A stretch of 64,000 bases of DNA. It comes from Rhodoglobus sp. Its GTDB lineage: Bacteria > Actinomycetota > Actinomycetes > Actinomycetales > Microbacteriaceae. The notes under the pieces were generated by a model. The model saw nothing but the letters and a program-made list of their open reading frames with translations, did not search any database and had not been told where the DNA came from. The position numbers and the translations under genes were made by a program. Location: assembly GCA_025463515.1 (NCBI GenBank), contig JAODAQ010000037.1, positions 1 to 64,000 of the forward strand, in the 5' to 3' direction. Shown piece after piece: positions 53,912 through 61,916 of the stretch (the stretch's first letter is position 1; each line of letters starts with the position of its first letter).

Positions 53912-55285
53912 TCAGGCCAGAACTCCGGACAGTACTCGGAGCGCGCCCTCCCAGGCGGTGTCGGAGACCGTGGAGTAGTTCACCACGAGGGCGTCGCGGG
54001 CCTCGGGCTCACCGTGCCGGTACTCGGCCAGCCCGCTCACCATGAGTCCCCGCCGGGCCGCAGCCTCGACGGTCGCGCGCTCGGTGCCCGCGGGAAGTTC
54101 GAGAACTGCCTGCAGCCCGGCGGCCATGCCGGTGACCCGCACCGCGGGCGCCGCGAGCGCAAGCGCCGCGATCAGCTCGTCGCGGCGGCGGCGGTAGGTC
54201 TGGCGGCGGGCGCGCAGGTGGCGGTCGAAGCGTCCGGACGCGATGAAGTCGGCGAGGGTCAGCTGGTCGAGGACGCTCACGAGCTCGACCCGGCCCTTGG
54301 CGGCGAGCACATCGGGCACGAGGTCTTCGGGCAGGACTATCCAGCCGACCCGGAGCGCGGGGGCGAGCGACTTGCTCGCGGTGCCGAAGTACACGACACG
54401 CTCGGGGTCGAGGCCCTGCAGTGCACCGACCGGCCTGCGGTCGTACCGGAACTCGCCGTCGTAGTCGTCCTCGAGGATGTACCCGCCGCTCCCGTGCGCC
54501 CACTCGAGCGCGGCGAGCCGCCGTTCGGGCGAGAGCGCCACCCCGGTCGGGAACTGGTGCGCGGGCGTGAGCAGCGCGGCGCCCACGCCGAGTTCGCGGA
54601 GGTCGCCCGTGCGGGCGCCGCCCTCGTCGACGGCGAGCGCCGGGATGCCCAGGCCGAGGTCCGCGAGCAGCGCCCGGTACAGCCCCAGGCCGTAGGACTC
54701 GACGCCGATCGCGCGCACCCCGCGCGCCTGGAGCGCCCGCGCCACGAGACCGAGGCCGTTGTGGAACCCGGAGCACACCACGATCCGCCCGGGCCCCGTC
54801 CGCACGCCGCGCACCCGCGAGAGGTAGTCCGCGAGCGCCACCCGCAGCTCCGGGCTGCCCGCCGGGTCGCCGTAGCCGAATGCGCTGTACGGGGCCGCCG
54901 CCATCGCGCGCCGGGCGGAGGCGAGCCACTGCGCGCGCGGGAAGTCCGCGAACTCCATCGACCCGGGCGTGAGCCCGTGCACGGGAGGCACCGCCGGCAC
55001 GGGCGGGGCCGGCCGCGGCTCGGTCCGGGGCGCGACGGCGGTCCCCGACCCCTGCCGCGCGATGAGCCACCCCTCGGCGACGAGCTCGGCGTAGCACTCG
55101 GTCACCGTGCTGCGCGCGATCCCGAGGTCGGCGGCGAGCGCTCGGGAGGCGGGAAGCCGGGTGCCAGGAGCAAGTCGCCCCGATCGCACGGCCTCGCGGA
55201 GGGCATCCGTCAGCCCGGCGCGCCTGCGCCCCTTGATCTCCAGCAGGAGGTCGAGGGACGCGGAAGTGGTCTGCGTTTTCGCCAT
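53912..55285 (-). CDS. MocR/PdxR-type PLP-dependent regulator
   Basis: A 457-residue protein. The GntR winged HTH occupies about residues 17-85 (LTDALREAVRSGRLAPGTRLPASRALAADLGIARSTVTECYAELVAEGWL). An aminotransferase class I fold follows with IVVCSGFHNGLGLVARAL, IGVESYGLGLYR, YILEDDYDGEFRYDRRPVGAL and FGTASKSLAPALRVGW, where the Lys in TASKSL is the PLP lysine. The ATG at 55285 is preferred over the track start. It is divergent from an MFS gene, and direct repeats in the gap are likely MocR sites. The effector amino acid or vitamin is not known. Confidence 0.9.
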   Translation of the reverse strand: MAKTQTTSASLDLLLEIKGRRRAGLTDALREAVRSGRLAPGTRLPASRALAADLGIARSTVTECYAELVAEGWLIARQGSGTAVAPRTEPRPAPPVPAVPPVHGLTPGSMEFADFPRAQWLASARRAMAAAPYSAFGYGDPAGSPELRVALADYLSRVRGVRTGPGRIVVCSGFHNGLGLVARALQARGVRAIGVESYGLGLYRALLADLGLGIPALAVDEGGARTGDLRELGVGAALLTPAHQFPTGVALSPERRLAALEWAHGSGGYILEDDYDGEFRYDRRPVGALQGLDPERVVYFGTASKSLAPALRVGWIVLPEDLVPDVLAAKGRVELVSVLDQLTLADFIASGRFDRHLRARRQTYRRRRDELIAALALAAPAVRVTGMAAGLQAVLELPAGTERATVEAAARRGLMVSGLAEYRHGEPEARDALVVNYSTVSDTAWEGALRVLSGVLA

Positions 55286-55290
55286 AGAAC

Positions 55291-55325
55291 TGGACCATAC
55301 TCCCCTGCCGCTTGGAACGTACAGT
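55291..55325. promoter_or_regulatory. Direct-repeat MocR site and leaderless MFS promoter
   Basis: TGGACCATAC (55291-55300) and TGGAACGTAC (55313-55322) match at 8 of 10 positions and start 22 bp apart, about two helical turns, as expected for dimeric MocR binding. The second overlaps TACAGT (55320-55325), a -10 box 6 nt before the MFS ATG at 55332. Confidence 0.6.
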
Positions 55326-55331
55326 CGAACC

Positions 55332-56519
55332 ATGAACGCACACCGCACCCTCCCGGCCGGCGTCGCCCTAGCCGGCAGCGCTGTCGCCTTCACGAGCCTC
55401 TACCTCGCCGCCGGATCCCTCACGCCGCTGCTCGTGCTCTACCGGCAGCAGTGGCAGTTCGCGCCGTCGATGCTCACCCTCGCCTTCGCCGTCTACGCCG
55501 CCGGATTCCTCGTCGCCGCCCTCACCCTCGGCTCGCTGTCCGACCACCTCGGCCGCCGCCCGGTCCTGATCGGCGCTCTCGTGGTGCAGCTCGCCTCGAA
55601 CGTCGTGTTCCTCGTCGCACCGGACGTCGGCTGGGTCATCGCCGGCCGCATCATCCAGGGCGTCGCGAGCGGGGCGGCCACTGCGGCGTTCACCGCGGCA
55701 CTCGTCGAGCTCGCGCCCGCGCACCTCAAGCGCCTCGGGTCGATCCTCGGCAGCGTGTGCCTCACGGGCGGGCTGGCCGCGGGCTCGCTGCTCGCGGGAC
55801 TCGCCGCGCAACTGAGCCCCTCCGCCACCACGATCGTGTTCGGCATCCTGATCGCGCTCACCGTCGTGGGCGGCGTGACCGTGCTGCTCTCCCCCGAGAC
55901 CATGCCGCGCAACCCCGGCGCCGCGCGCTCCCTCCTCCCGCGCGTGACCGTGCCGCAGGCCGCGCGGGCCGAATTCGCCGCCGCGGCACCCGTCGCCGCC
56001 GCGGTGTGGATGCTCGCCGGCCTCTCCGGCGGACTCGCACCCAGCCTCATCCGGAGCGTCTTCGCACTCGACAGCGGCTTCCTCAACGGGCTCACCGGCT
56101 TCATCGCGCCCGCGGTCTCGACGGTGATCGGGCTCTCCTTCGCCAAGGTCGACCCGCGCCGGGCCATGACGATCGGCATCTGGGCCTCGATCGTCGGCGC
56201 CGTGGGGATCATCGCGGGCGTGCTGCTCGGCAGCCTGCCCCTCATGATCGCCGGCCAGGCTGTCGCCGGCGTGGGCTTCGGCGCCGCGTTCACCGCGACG
56301 CTGCGGCTCGTGCTGCCCCTCGCCGAGCCGCAGAAGCGCGCGGGCGTCGTGGCCGCGATCTACGTCGTCTCCTACGTCGCGTTCGGCCTCCCGATCGTCG
56401 TCGAGGGGCAGCTCGTGGGCGTCGTCGGGGAGATCCCGGCGGTCGTCGGCTACACCGTGCTCGCGGTCGCGCTCACGGTCGTGAGCCTCATCGCCCAGGC
56501 GCGCCTGAAGCGCCGCTAG
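55332..56519 (+). CDS. MFS transporter controlled by the divergent MocR gene
   Basis: A 395-residue protein with about twelve TM segments: VAFTSLYLAAGSLTPLLVLYRQQW at the start, FLVAALTLGSLSDHLGRRPVLIGALVV (motif A) and GRIIQGVASGAATAAFTAALVELAP (motif C region). The ATG at 55332 follows the -10 box TACAGT by 6 nt. Divergence from a MocR gene suggests that it moves an amino acid, vitamin or related compound, or a toxic analogue. The longer track ORF is an artefact. Confidence 0.85.
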   Translation: MNAHRTLPAGVALAGSAVAFTSLYLAAGSLTPLLVLYRQQWQFAPSMLTLAFAVYAAGFLVAALTLGSLSDHLGRRPVLIGALVVQLASNVVFLVAPDVGWVIAGRIIQGVASGAATAAFTAALVELAPAHLKRLGSILGSVCLTGGLAAGSLLAGLAAQLSPSATTIVFGILIALTVVGGVTVLLSPETMPRNPGAARSLLPRVTVPQAARAEFAAAAPVAAAVWMLAGLSGGLAPSLIRSVFALDSGFLNGLTGFIAPAVSTVIGLSFAKVDPRRAMTIGIWASIVGAVGIIAGVLLGSLPLMIAGQAVAGVGFGAAFTATLRLVLPLAEPQKRAGVVAAIYVVSYVAFGLPIVVEGQLVGVVGEIPAVVGYTVLAVALTVVSLIAQARLKRR

Positions 56520-56551
56520 TTCCACCCCTCAACAGAAAGCAGGTCCATCCC

Positions 56552-57133
56552 ATGTCCCGAATCTTCCTCGCCGGTGCGTCCGGCGTCATCGGCCAGCGCC
56601 TCATCCCGCTGCTCGTCGAGGCCGGCCACGTCGTCGGCGGAATGACCCGGTCCGCCAGCAAGGCCGACCACTTGGCCGAGCTCGGTGCCGAGCCGATCGT
56701 CGTCGACGTCTTCGACCGCGACGCCCTCATCAAGGCCGTCGTCGACTTCAAGCCCGACGTGATCCTGAACGAGCTCACCGACCTCCCCGACGATGTCACC
56801 AAGATCGGCGACCACTCCGAGCTCAACGCCCGCATCCGCACCGAGGGCAACCAGAACATCATCGACGCCGCCCGCGCGGCCGGCTCCCCGAAGATCCTCG
56901 CGCAGACGGTCGCCTGGCAGCTGCCCGACGGCCCGGATGCCCGCGCCGTCGCCTCGCTCGAGCAGGCCGTGCTGGCAGAGGGCGGTGTCGTGCTCAGCTA
57001 CGGCCAGTTCTACGGACCGGGCACCTACAACGAGCAGGCGCCCGCCGACCCGAGGGTGCAGATCGACCGCGCCGCGCAGCGCACCGTCGAGCTGCTCGAC
57101 GCGCCCTCCGGAGTCGTCGTCATCACCGACTGA
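56552..57133 (+). CDS. NAD(P)-binding epimerase-like short protein
   Basis: A 193-residue protein starting RIFLAGASGVIGQRLIPLLVEAGH, an NAD-dependent epimerase/dehydratase (extended SDR) Rossmann motif. It continues VVDVFDRDALIKAVVDFKPDVILNELTDLP. It ends soon after GQFYGPGTYNEQ, so it is shorter than standard epimerases (about 300 residues); atypical SDR5-like proteins can be this short. It follows the MFS gene by 32 nt and may be cotranscribed. Substrate is unknown. Confidence 0.75.
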   Translation: MSRIFLAGASGVIGQRLIPLLVEAGHVVGGMTRSASKADHLAELGAEPIVVDVFDRDALIKAVVDFKPDVILNELTDLPDDVTKIGDHSELNARIRTEGNQNIIDAARAAGSPKILAQTVAWQLPDGPDARAVASLEQAVLAEGGVVLSYGQFYGPGTYNEQAPADPRVQIDRAAQRTVELLDAPSGVVVITD

Positions 57134-57138
57134 CGGAA

Positions 57139-57429
57139 TCAGCGCTCTGGCTTGGTGGCCTTGCCGTCGAGCCAGAGCGTCTCCGACTCGTCGCGGTGCA
57201 CGCCATCGGTGCCGACGTGCTTCACGCTGATCGCCGGCCCCTTGGTGATCACGTGAACGAGCGCCATGGCGTGCCCGCGGCCGAGGCCGTAGTCGGCGGC
57301 GAGCCACTCCACGATGGGAGTGGCCTTCGTGCTCGAGTCGAACCCCTTCTCGGCGGCGAGCGCGAGGAACTCCCGCGGCGTCACGCCCGTCTTCTCCTCG
57401 ATGTTGTCGAGATAGGCCTGGAATGACAT
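57139..57429 (-). CDS. DUF4287 domain protein
   Basis: A 96-residue protein that is nearly all DUF4287: SFQAYLDNIEEKTGVTPREFLALAAEKGF, IVEWLAADYGLGRGHAMALVHVITKGP and KHVGTDGVHRDESETLWLDG. The family is small, helical and of unknown function. A GGAGGAGG-type RBS precedes the ATG. It is convergent with the epimerase-like gene and 15 nt upstream of the hydrolase gene end; it may be an independent unit. Confidence 0.85.
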   Translation of the reverse strand: MSFQAYLDNIEEKTGVTPREFLALAAEKGFDSSTKATPIVEWLAADYGLGRGHAMALVHVITKGPAISVKHVGTDGVHRDESETLWLDGKATKPER

Positions 57430-57444
57430 GGGGTTCCTCCTCCG

Positions 57445-58983
57445 TCAGCTCGTGACGAGCAGCACCCAGTCTTCCGTGTCGGGCTTGGGCGGGACAAGCC
57501 ACGAGCCGCCCTCGGGAACCGCAGCCCCGATCGGCACGTACTCCTCCGCGCGGGGGTTGAACCACGTCGCCGTATACGCCTTCGCGGGGTCCATGCCCGC
57601 CAGCGCGCCCGTCTCGAGCCCGGCGCCGTAGAAGTACGCAACGTATGTCACGTTGCCATACGTCGCCAGCACCGACTCCTCCGGCGCCGCGAACGAGCCG
57701 TACGCCGGGTCGCCGAACCTCGGCACGAGCCGCTGCCAGTCGCCGAGCCCCTCGAAGAACCGGCGCAGGATGCCCATCTGCACCCCGCCCGGGCGGTCGA
57801 GCCCGTCGAACCAGGGCGTGCCGTTCTGGAAGTCGTCCCACCCGGGCACGTCGTAGTCCCACTTGATCGCCCACACGCCCGTGACACCGTAGGTGTAGCC
57901 GTAGCTGCCGCACAGCAGCGCCTTCCACGCCGACTGCCGCGGGGCATCCGGCGGCACGCTCCAGATGCCCTCGTAGTTGGCCTCGGTCTCGAGGAACGGC
58001 TTGCGCGGCTCGAAGTCCCAGTACGACTTGTAGTGCTGCTGCGAACGGACCTCCTCGTGCCCGCCCTGGGTCGGGAACCAGGTGTGCCACGGCTCCTCGC
58101 CGAACGTCTTCGGCTCGCCCACCGAGTACATGTGGGCGCCGAGCGGGTGGTGGTATCCGTCGTTCTCGGCGATGGTCTGCGCGGCCGCGCGCCAGGTGTC
58201 CATCGACGCGTACTCGTTCTCGATGTCGACCTCCTGCCCCGTGATCCAGACGATGGGGTGCGCGGCGTAGCGCGCGGTCACGTACCGGGCGAAGTGGCTG
58301 AGGGCCTCGGCGCCGATCCGGCCGGTCTCGGTGTGCACGCCGAGCCCCAGTGCGATGACGGTGCCGTGGTCGGCGAGGTAGTCCATCATCACGTCGAACT
58401 GCTCGGTGAAGGCCTGCGGGTTGAGGTGCGTGAAGTCCTCGGTCCACCAGTTCACCCGGGAGACGTTGCCGCCGCCGTCGTTGAGCGCGGCATCCGGATA
58501 GGTCTGGTAGACGGTGAAGCCGAGCTCCCGGTCGTGGTCGGCCGTGATGCGGAACTGGCTGTCGCCCGCGATGCGCGGGTGGTTGCTCGCGTCGAGGCGC
58601 TCGTAGTTCGGCGCCTGCCAGTGGGTGTTGCCGAGCCAGAAGAAGGGGGTGCCGTCGGCGTGCTCGAACGCGCGCTCGCTCACCCGCACGAACCCGTGCC
58701 TGTAGATGTCGAGCTCGCCCGAGTACGGCACCGCGCGGATCTCGCCAGTCTCTGCGATGTCGCTGTTCGACGTGACCGCGTAGCTCCACAGCCCGACCTC
58801 GGTCGGGGCGAACCGCACCTTCCAGACGTCCCCGCCGTCCCAGAACCCCGGCAGGGCGATGGTCGCGCCGCTCGGCCCGGTGAAGACGGCGCTGACCCGG
58901 ACGTCGGTATCCGGATGCTCGTAGCGGGCCGAGCTCCGCAGCACGACCTCCACACGGTTCCACTGCTCGACCTCGTGCGTCAT
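57445..58983 (-). CDS. DUF5060/DUF4038 glycoside hydrolase-like protein (GH140-like)
   Basis: A 512-residue protein. The N-terminal beta domain (residues 1-100, NRVEVVLRSSARYEHPDTDVRVSAVF, VGLWSYAV) matches DUF5060. The TIM-barrel part contains FEHADGTPFFWLGNTHW, WWTEDFTHLNPQAF, IVWITGQEVDIENEY and ETEANYEGIW, the DUF4038 pattern related to GH140-like glycosidases. The ATG overlaps the GH99-like gene end (ATGA). No signal peptide is seen, so it probably acts inside the cell on imported oligosaccharides. The bond specificity is unknown. Confidence 0.8.
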   Translation of the reverse strand: MTHEVEQWNRVEVVLRSSARYEHPDTDVRVSAVFTGPSGATIALPGFWDGGDVWKVRFAPTEVGLWSYAVTSNSDIAETGEIRAVPYSGELDIYRHGFVRVSERAFEHADGTPFFWLGNTHWQAPNYERLDASNHPRIAGDSQFRITADHDRELGFTVYQTYPDAALNDGGGNVSRVNWWTEDFTHLNPQAFTEQFDVMMDYLADHGTVIALGLGVHTETGRIGAEALSHFARYVTARYAAHPIVWITGQEVDIENEYASMDTWRAAAQTIAENDGYHHPLGAHMYSVGEPKTFGEEPWHTWFPTQGGHEEVRSQQHYKSYWDFEPRKPFLETEANYEGIWSVPPDAPRQSAWKALLCGSYGYTYGVTGVWAIKWDYDVPGWDDFQNGTPWFDGLDRPGGVQMGILRRFFEGLGDWQRLVPRFGDPAYGSFAAPEESVLATYGNVTYVAYFYGAGLETGALAGMDPAKAYTATWFNPRAEEYVPIGAAVPEGGSWLVPPKPDTEDWVLLVTS

Positions 58984-60146
58984 CGTGCTGCCTTCCCGGT
59001 CTCGGCGAAGCGCACGCCGAACACGCTCTTGAGGGCCTCGAGGAACGCGAGCCCGTTGGTCTCGTCCGGAAGCAGGGCCGACCCCTCTGTCCACTCGTTC
59101 CAGGCGTTGATCGTGATGACCGGATGCTCGGTCGGGTGCTCCCGGAGGAACCGCTCGGCGCGGTGCAGGGCCGCCTCGAAGTCCGCCGGCGTCTGGTCGA
59201 ACACCGGCAGGAACGGGTACCGGCCCGGAACGAACGGCACGTCCCGCGAGATGCGCGGCGTCGAGTCCCACCCGACGGTCACGTTCGGGTGGAACGGCAC
59301 GGGCAGGGTCGCCGCGAGGCGCTCGTAGTCGGCGAACGCCTCCTCGCGCAGCCGCGCTGGGTCGCCCGCGGGGAAGTCGAAGGCGTCGAGGTCCGCGTGG
59401 TGGATCCACACGTACGAGGTCGCGTTGTCGAAGCCGAGCGTGGTGAGCAGTGTCGCCGGATCCTCGACCGTGATCGCGGTCGGCAGGACGCCGAAGCCCC
59501 AGACCACGGCATCGAGGTGCAGGCCCGGGAAGCCCGCGTCGACCACCCGCTGCCGGAACCAGGCGAGCGCCTCCCTCGCTTCGTCGACCCCGCCCATGCC
59601 GAGGATGAAGTTGCCGATCTCGTAGAGCGAGAACCACGGCTTGCCGTCGACGGTGAGGTAGTTGGGCTCGCGGAAGTACGCCTCGATGATGTGCTCCACC
59701 ATCTGCTCGAACTCCGGCCTGCCGATCGCGCCGTCCTTCAGGCGGCGGGCGTCGGCGGCGTTCGGGTCGGTGTACGGGAAGATGTCGACGAGCTCGTGGT
59801 TGGCCCACATCAGCGCGAAGGAGACCTCCTCGCGGTTGGGCGCCTTGAGCAGGCCCTTGTCGAGCGCGCCCGAGAGGTAGGGACCGTCGTCGTACCAGTA
59901 GTAGTCGACGAGGAAGCCGTCCACCCCGTGGCTCGCGGCGAGGTCGATCTCGGCGGCCGCGACAGCGGGGTCTGACTCGTCGACGTGGCCCGCGAGCGGC
60001 ACGCGCGGCTGCCGGTGCCCGTCGAAACGGGGGCGCGCGGCATCCAGCAGCTTCCACTCGTCCCAGCCGTCGCCGAACCAGGCGGTGTTGCGGGGGTCGC
60101 TGTGCCAGTCAGGAAAGTAGTAGGCAAGGATCGTGGGGCGGGGCAT
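58980..60146 (-). CDS. GH99-like/WbsX-type glycan hydrolase
   Basis: A 388-residue protein: ILAYYFPDWHSDPRNTAWFGDGWDEWK, HGVDGFLVDYYWYDDGPYLSGAL, LMWANHELVDIFPY and a C-terminal INAWNEWTEGSALLPDE. This is the pattern of the GH99-like WbsX (PF14307) family, which acts on mannose-type or O-antigen-like glycans. It lacks a signal peptide. It lies between the ABC permeases and the DUF4038 gene, and overlaps the latter by ATGA. A role in intracellular cleavage of imported glycan is inferred. Confidence 0.8.
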   Translation of the reverse strand: MPRPTILAYYFPDWHSDPRNTAWFGDGWDEWKLLDAARPRFDGHRQPRVPLAGHVDESDPAVAAAEIDLAASHGVDGFLVDYYWYDDGPYLSGALDKGLLKAPNREEVSFALMWANHELVDIFPYTDPNAADARRLKDGAIGRPEFEQMVEHIIEAYFREPNYLTVDGKPWFSLYEIGNFILGMGGVDEAREALAWFRQRVVDAGFPGLHLDAVVWGFGVLPTAITVEDPATLLTTLGFDNATSYVWIHHADLDAFDFPAGDPARLREEAFADYERLAATLPVPFHPNVTVGWDSTPRISRDVPFVPGRYPFLPVFDQTPADFEAALHRAERFLREHPTEHPVITINAWNEWTEGSALLPDETNGLAFLEALKSVFGVRFAETGKAAR

Positions 60147-60165
60147 TTCTCTCCTGGTAGGACGT

Positions 60166-60954
60166 TTACTTGACCGCGCCGGCCGACATGCCCTCGCGGA
60201 ACAGTCGTTGCATGAGTACGTAGGCGAGCACGATCGGAAGGCTGATGAGCACGCCGGCCGCGAAGATCTTCGGGGTGTCGACGAGGCGCTGGCTCTGGAA
60301 GTAGGTGGGCACCTGGGTGAGCACCTGCAGGTCGGTGTTCTGGATGAAGATGAGCGGCAGCGTGTACTCGTTCCACGCCGCGAGGAACGTGAAGATCGTG
60401 ATGACGGCGATGATCGGGCGCGCGACCGGGATGAGGATGCGCACGAAGTACGTCCAGTTGCTCGCGCCGTCGATCCGCGCGGCCTCGTACAGCTCGACCG
60501 GCAGGGCGCGGATGTAGTTGGTGGCCACGAGCGCGCCGAACGGGATCGAGATCGCGGTGAGCGGCACGATCACCGCCCAGTAGGTGTTGAGCAGGCCGAG
60601 CGCCTGGATCACGTAGAACAGCGGCACGATCAGCGCGATGCCGGGCAGCGCCATGCCCGCGAGGATGAGCACCATGAACAGGCGGGAGCCGCGCGGCCGA
60701 AGGGTGGCGATGGCGTACGCCGACGAGATCGAGCAGACGAGCACGAGCAGGACCGTCACGGCGGAGATCACGAGGCTGTTCAGGAAGAACCGCAGGAACG
60801 GCGTCGTGGAGATCACGATGACGTAGTTCTCGGGACCCTGCCCCTGGAAGGAGGTCTGCACGATCATGGCGAGGGGCGCGATCAGCAGCGCGAGCGCGAT
60901 CACGACGAACACCTGGCTGATCGCCCGGCCGAAGAGTCTCTGGTGCTGGAACAT
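60166..60954 (-). CDS. Carbohydrate ABC transporter permease, MalG type
   Basis: A 262-residue protein with six TM segments. It starts RAISQVFVVIALALLIAPLAMIVQTSFQG and carries the EAA loop ELYEAARIDGASNWTYFVRILIPVARP, which contacts the ATPase. It belongs to the CUT1 family. The ATG at 60954 is 3 nt after the first permease's stop. No ABC ATPase gene is nearby, so a shared MsiK-like ATPase encoded elsewhere is expected for actinobacteria. Confidence 0.9.
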   Translation of the reverse strand: MFQHQRLFGRAISQVFVVIALALLIAPLAMIVQTSFQGQGPENYVIVISTTPFLRFFLNSLVISAVTVLLVLVCSISSAYAIATLRPRGSRLFMVLILAGMALPGIALIVPLFYVIQALGLLNTYWAVIVPLTAISIPFGALVATNYIRALPVELYEAARIDGASNWTYFVRILIPVARPIIAVITIFTFLAAWNEYTLPLIFIQNTDLQVLTQVPTYFQSQRLVDTPKIFAAGVLISLPIVLAYVLMQRLFREGMSAGAVK

Positions 60955-60956
60955 TG

Positions 60957-61853
60957 CTACTTCGCCTCCCTGCTCGACAGCCGCACTTGCAGCACGCTGA
61001 AGACCAGCGCGATGGCGACGAGGGCCACCGAGAGCGCCGCGCCGTACCCGGCGTGGAACTGGTCGATCACCTGCTTGTAGATGTAGCCCGTGAGCACTTG
61101 GGTGGTGGTTCCGGGCCCGCCCGCTGTCGTGAGGTAGACGAGGTCGAACGTCTTCAGCGCGCTGATCACACCGAGGACGATCAGCACGAGGTGCGAGCCC
61201 GAGAGCAGCGGCGCGACCACGAGCCGCAGCAGCTGCCCGGTGGAGGCGCCGTCGATGCGCGTCGCCTCGATGACCGAGGTGTCGATCTGGCCCATCGCGG
61301 CGTCGTAGATCAGGAAGCTGTAGCCCGTGTACTGCCAGACGTTGATCAGCACGATCATGAGCAGGGCGGTCGACGGATCCGCCAGCCACGGCTGCTCGAT
61401 GGTCTGCCCGGTCACGGCGGAGAGCAGGCCGTTGATGCTGCCGTCCGGAGTGAGCAGGAACCGGAACGACGTGGCCACGACTGCCGGAGCGAGCACGACC
61501 GGCACGAAGGCGAGCGTGCGAAGCAGCCCGCGGAGGACGGCGCGGGTGCGCACGAGCACCGCGAGCGCGAAGCCGAAGACCATCTGCAGCGCGATGGTGG
61601 CGGCGGCGAAGACGAGGGTGTTGCGCAGCGAGACCCAGAAGGTCGGGTCGTTCAGCAGCTTGAGGTAGTTGTCCCCGCCCACGGGCTTGCCGTTCGGGGA
61701 GATGCCGTTCCAGTCGAGCGTGGAGTACGTGATGTTCGCCACGATCCCGACGTGCACCACGCCCACCACGAGGATGAGGGCCGGTACGAGGTAGAGGTAC
61801 GAGCTCAGCGCGACCCGGCGGCGCGGCCTGCCTGGTATCGACATCGATGACAT
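60957..61853 (-). CDS. Carbohydrate ABC transporter permease, MalF type
   Basis: A 298-residue protein with six TM segments. It has a basic N-terminus (RPRRRVALSSYLYLVPALILVVG) and an EAA-type loop, SVIEATRIDGASTGQLLRLVVAPLLS. It is the first permease of the CUT1 importer. The downstream permease starts 3 nt after its stop. The binding-protein gene ends upstream with a hairpin between, which can adjust the expression ratio. Substrate is probably an oligosaccharide made or released from a glycan cut by the two hydrolases. Confidence 0.9.
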   Translation of the reverse strand: MSSMSIPGRPRRRVALSSYLYLVPALILVVGVVHVGIVANITYSTLDWNGISPNGKPVGGDNYLKLLNDPTFWVSLRNTLVFAAATIALQMVFGFALAVLVRTRAVLRGLLRTLAFVPVVLAPAVVATSFRFLLTPDGSINGLLSAVTGQTIEQPWLADPSTALLMIVLINVWQYTGYSFLIYDAAMGQIDTSVIEATRIDGASTGQLLRLVVAPLLSGSHLVLIVLGVISALKTFDLVYLTTAGGPGTTTQVLTGYIYKQVIDQFHAGYGAALSVALVAIALVFSVLQVRLSSREAK

Positions 61854-61875
61854 GGGAGTGCTTTCGGTGGAGGGG

Positions 61876-61908
61876 CTGGAGGGGCGACCGCCAAGGCCGC
61901 CCCTCCAG
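61876..61908. other. Intercistronic hairpin after the binding-protein gene
   Basis: CTGGAGGGGCG (61876-61886) and CGCCCCTCCAG (61898-61908) form a perfect 11-bp stem with an 11-nt loop, between the binding-protein stop and the first permease ATG. Without a U-tract, it is more likely to stabilise or attenuate RNA than to fully terminate. Confidence 0.65.
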
Positions 61909-61916
61909 ATTGTCGC

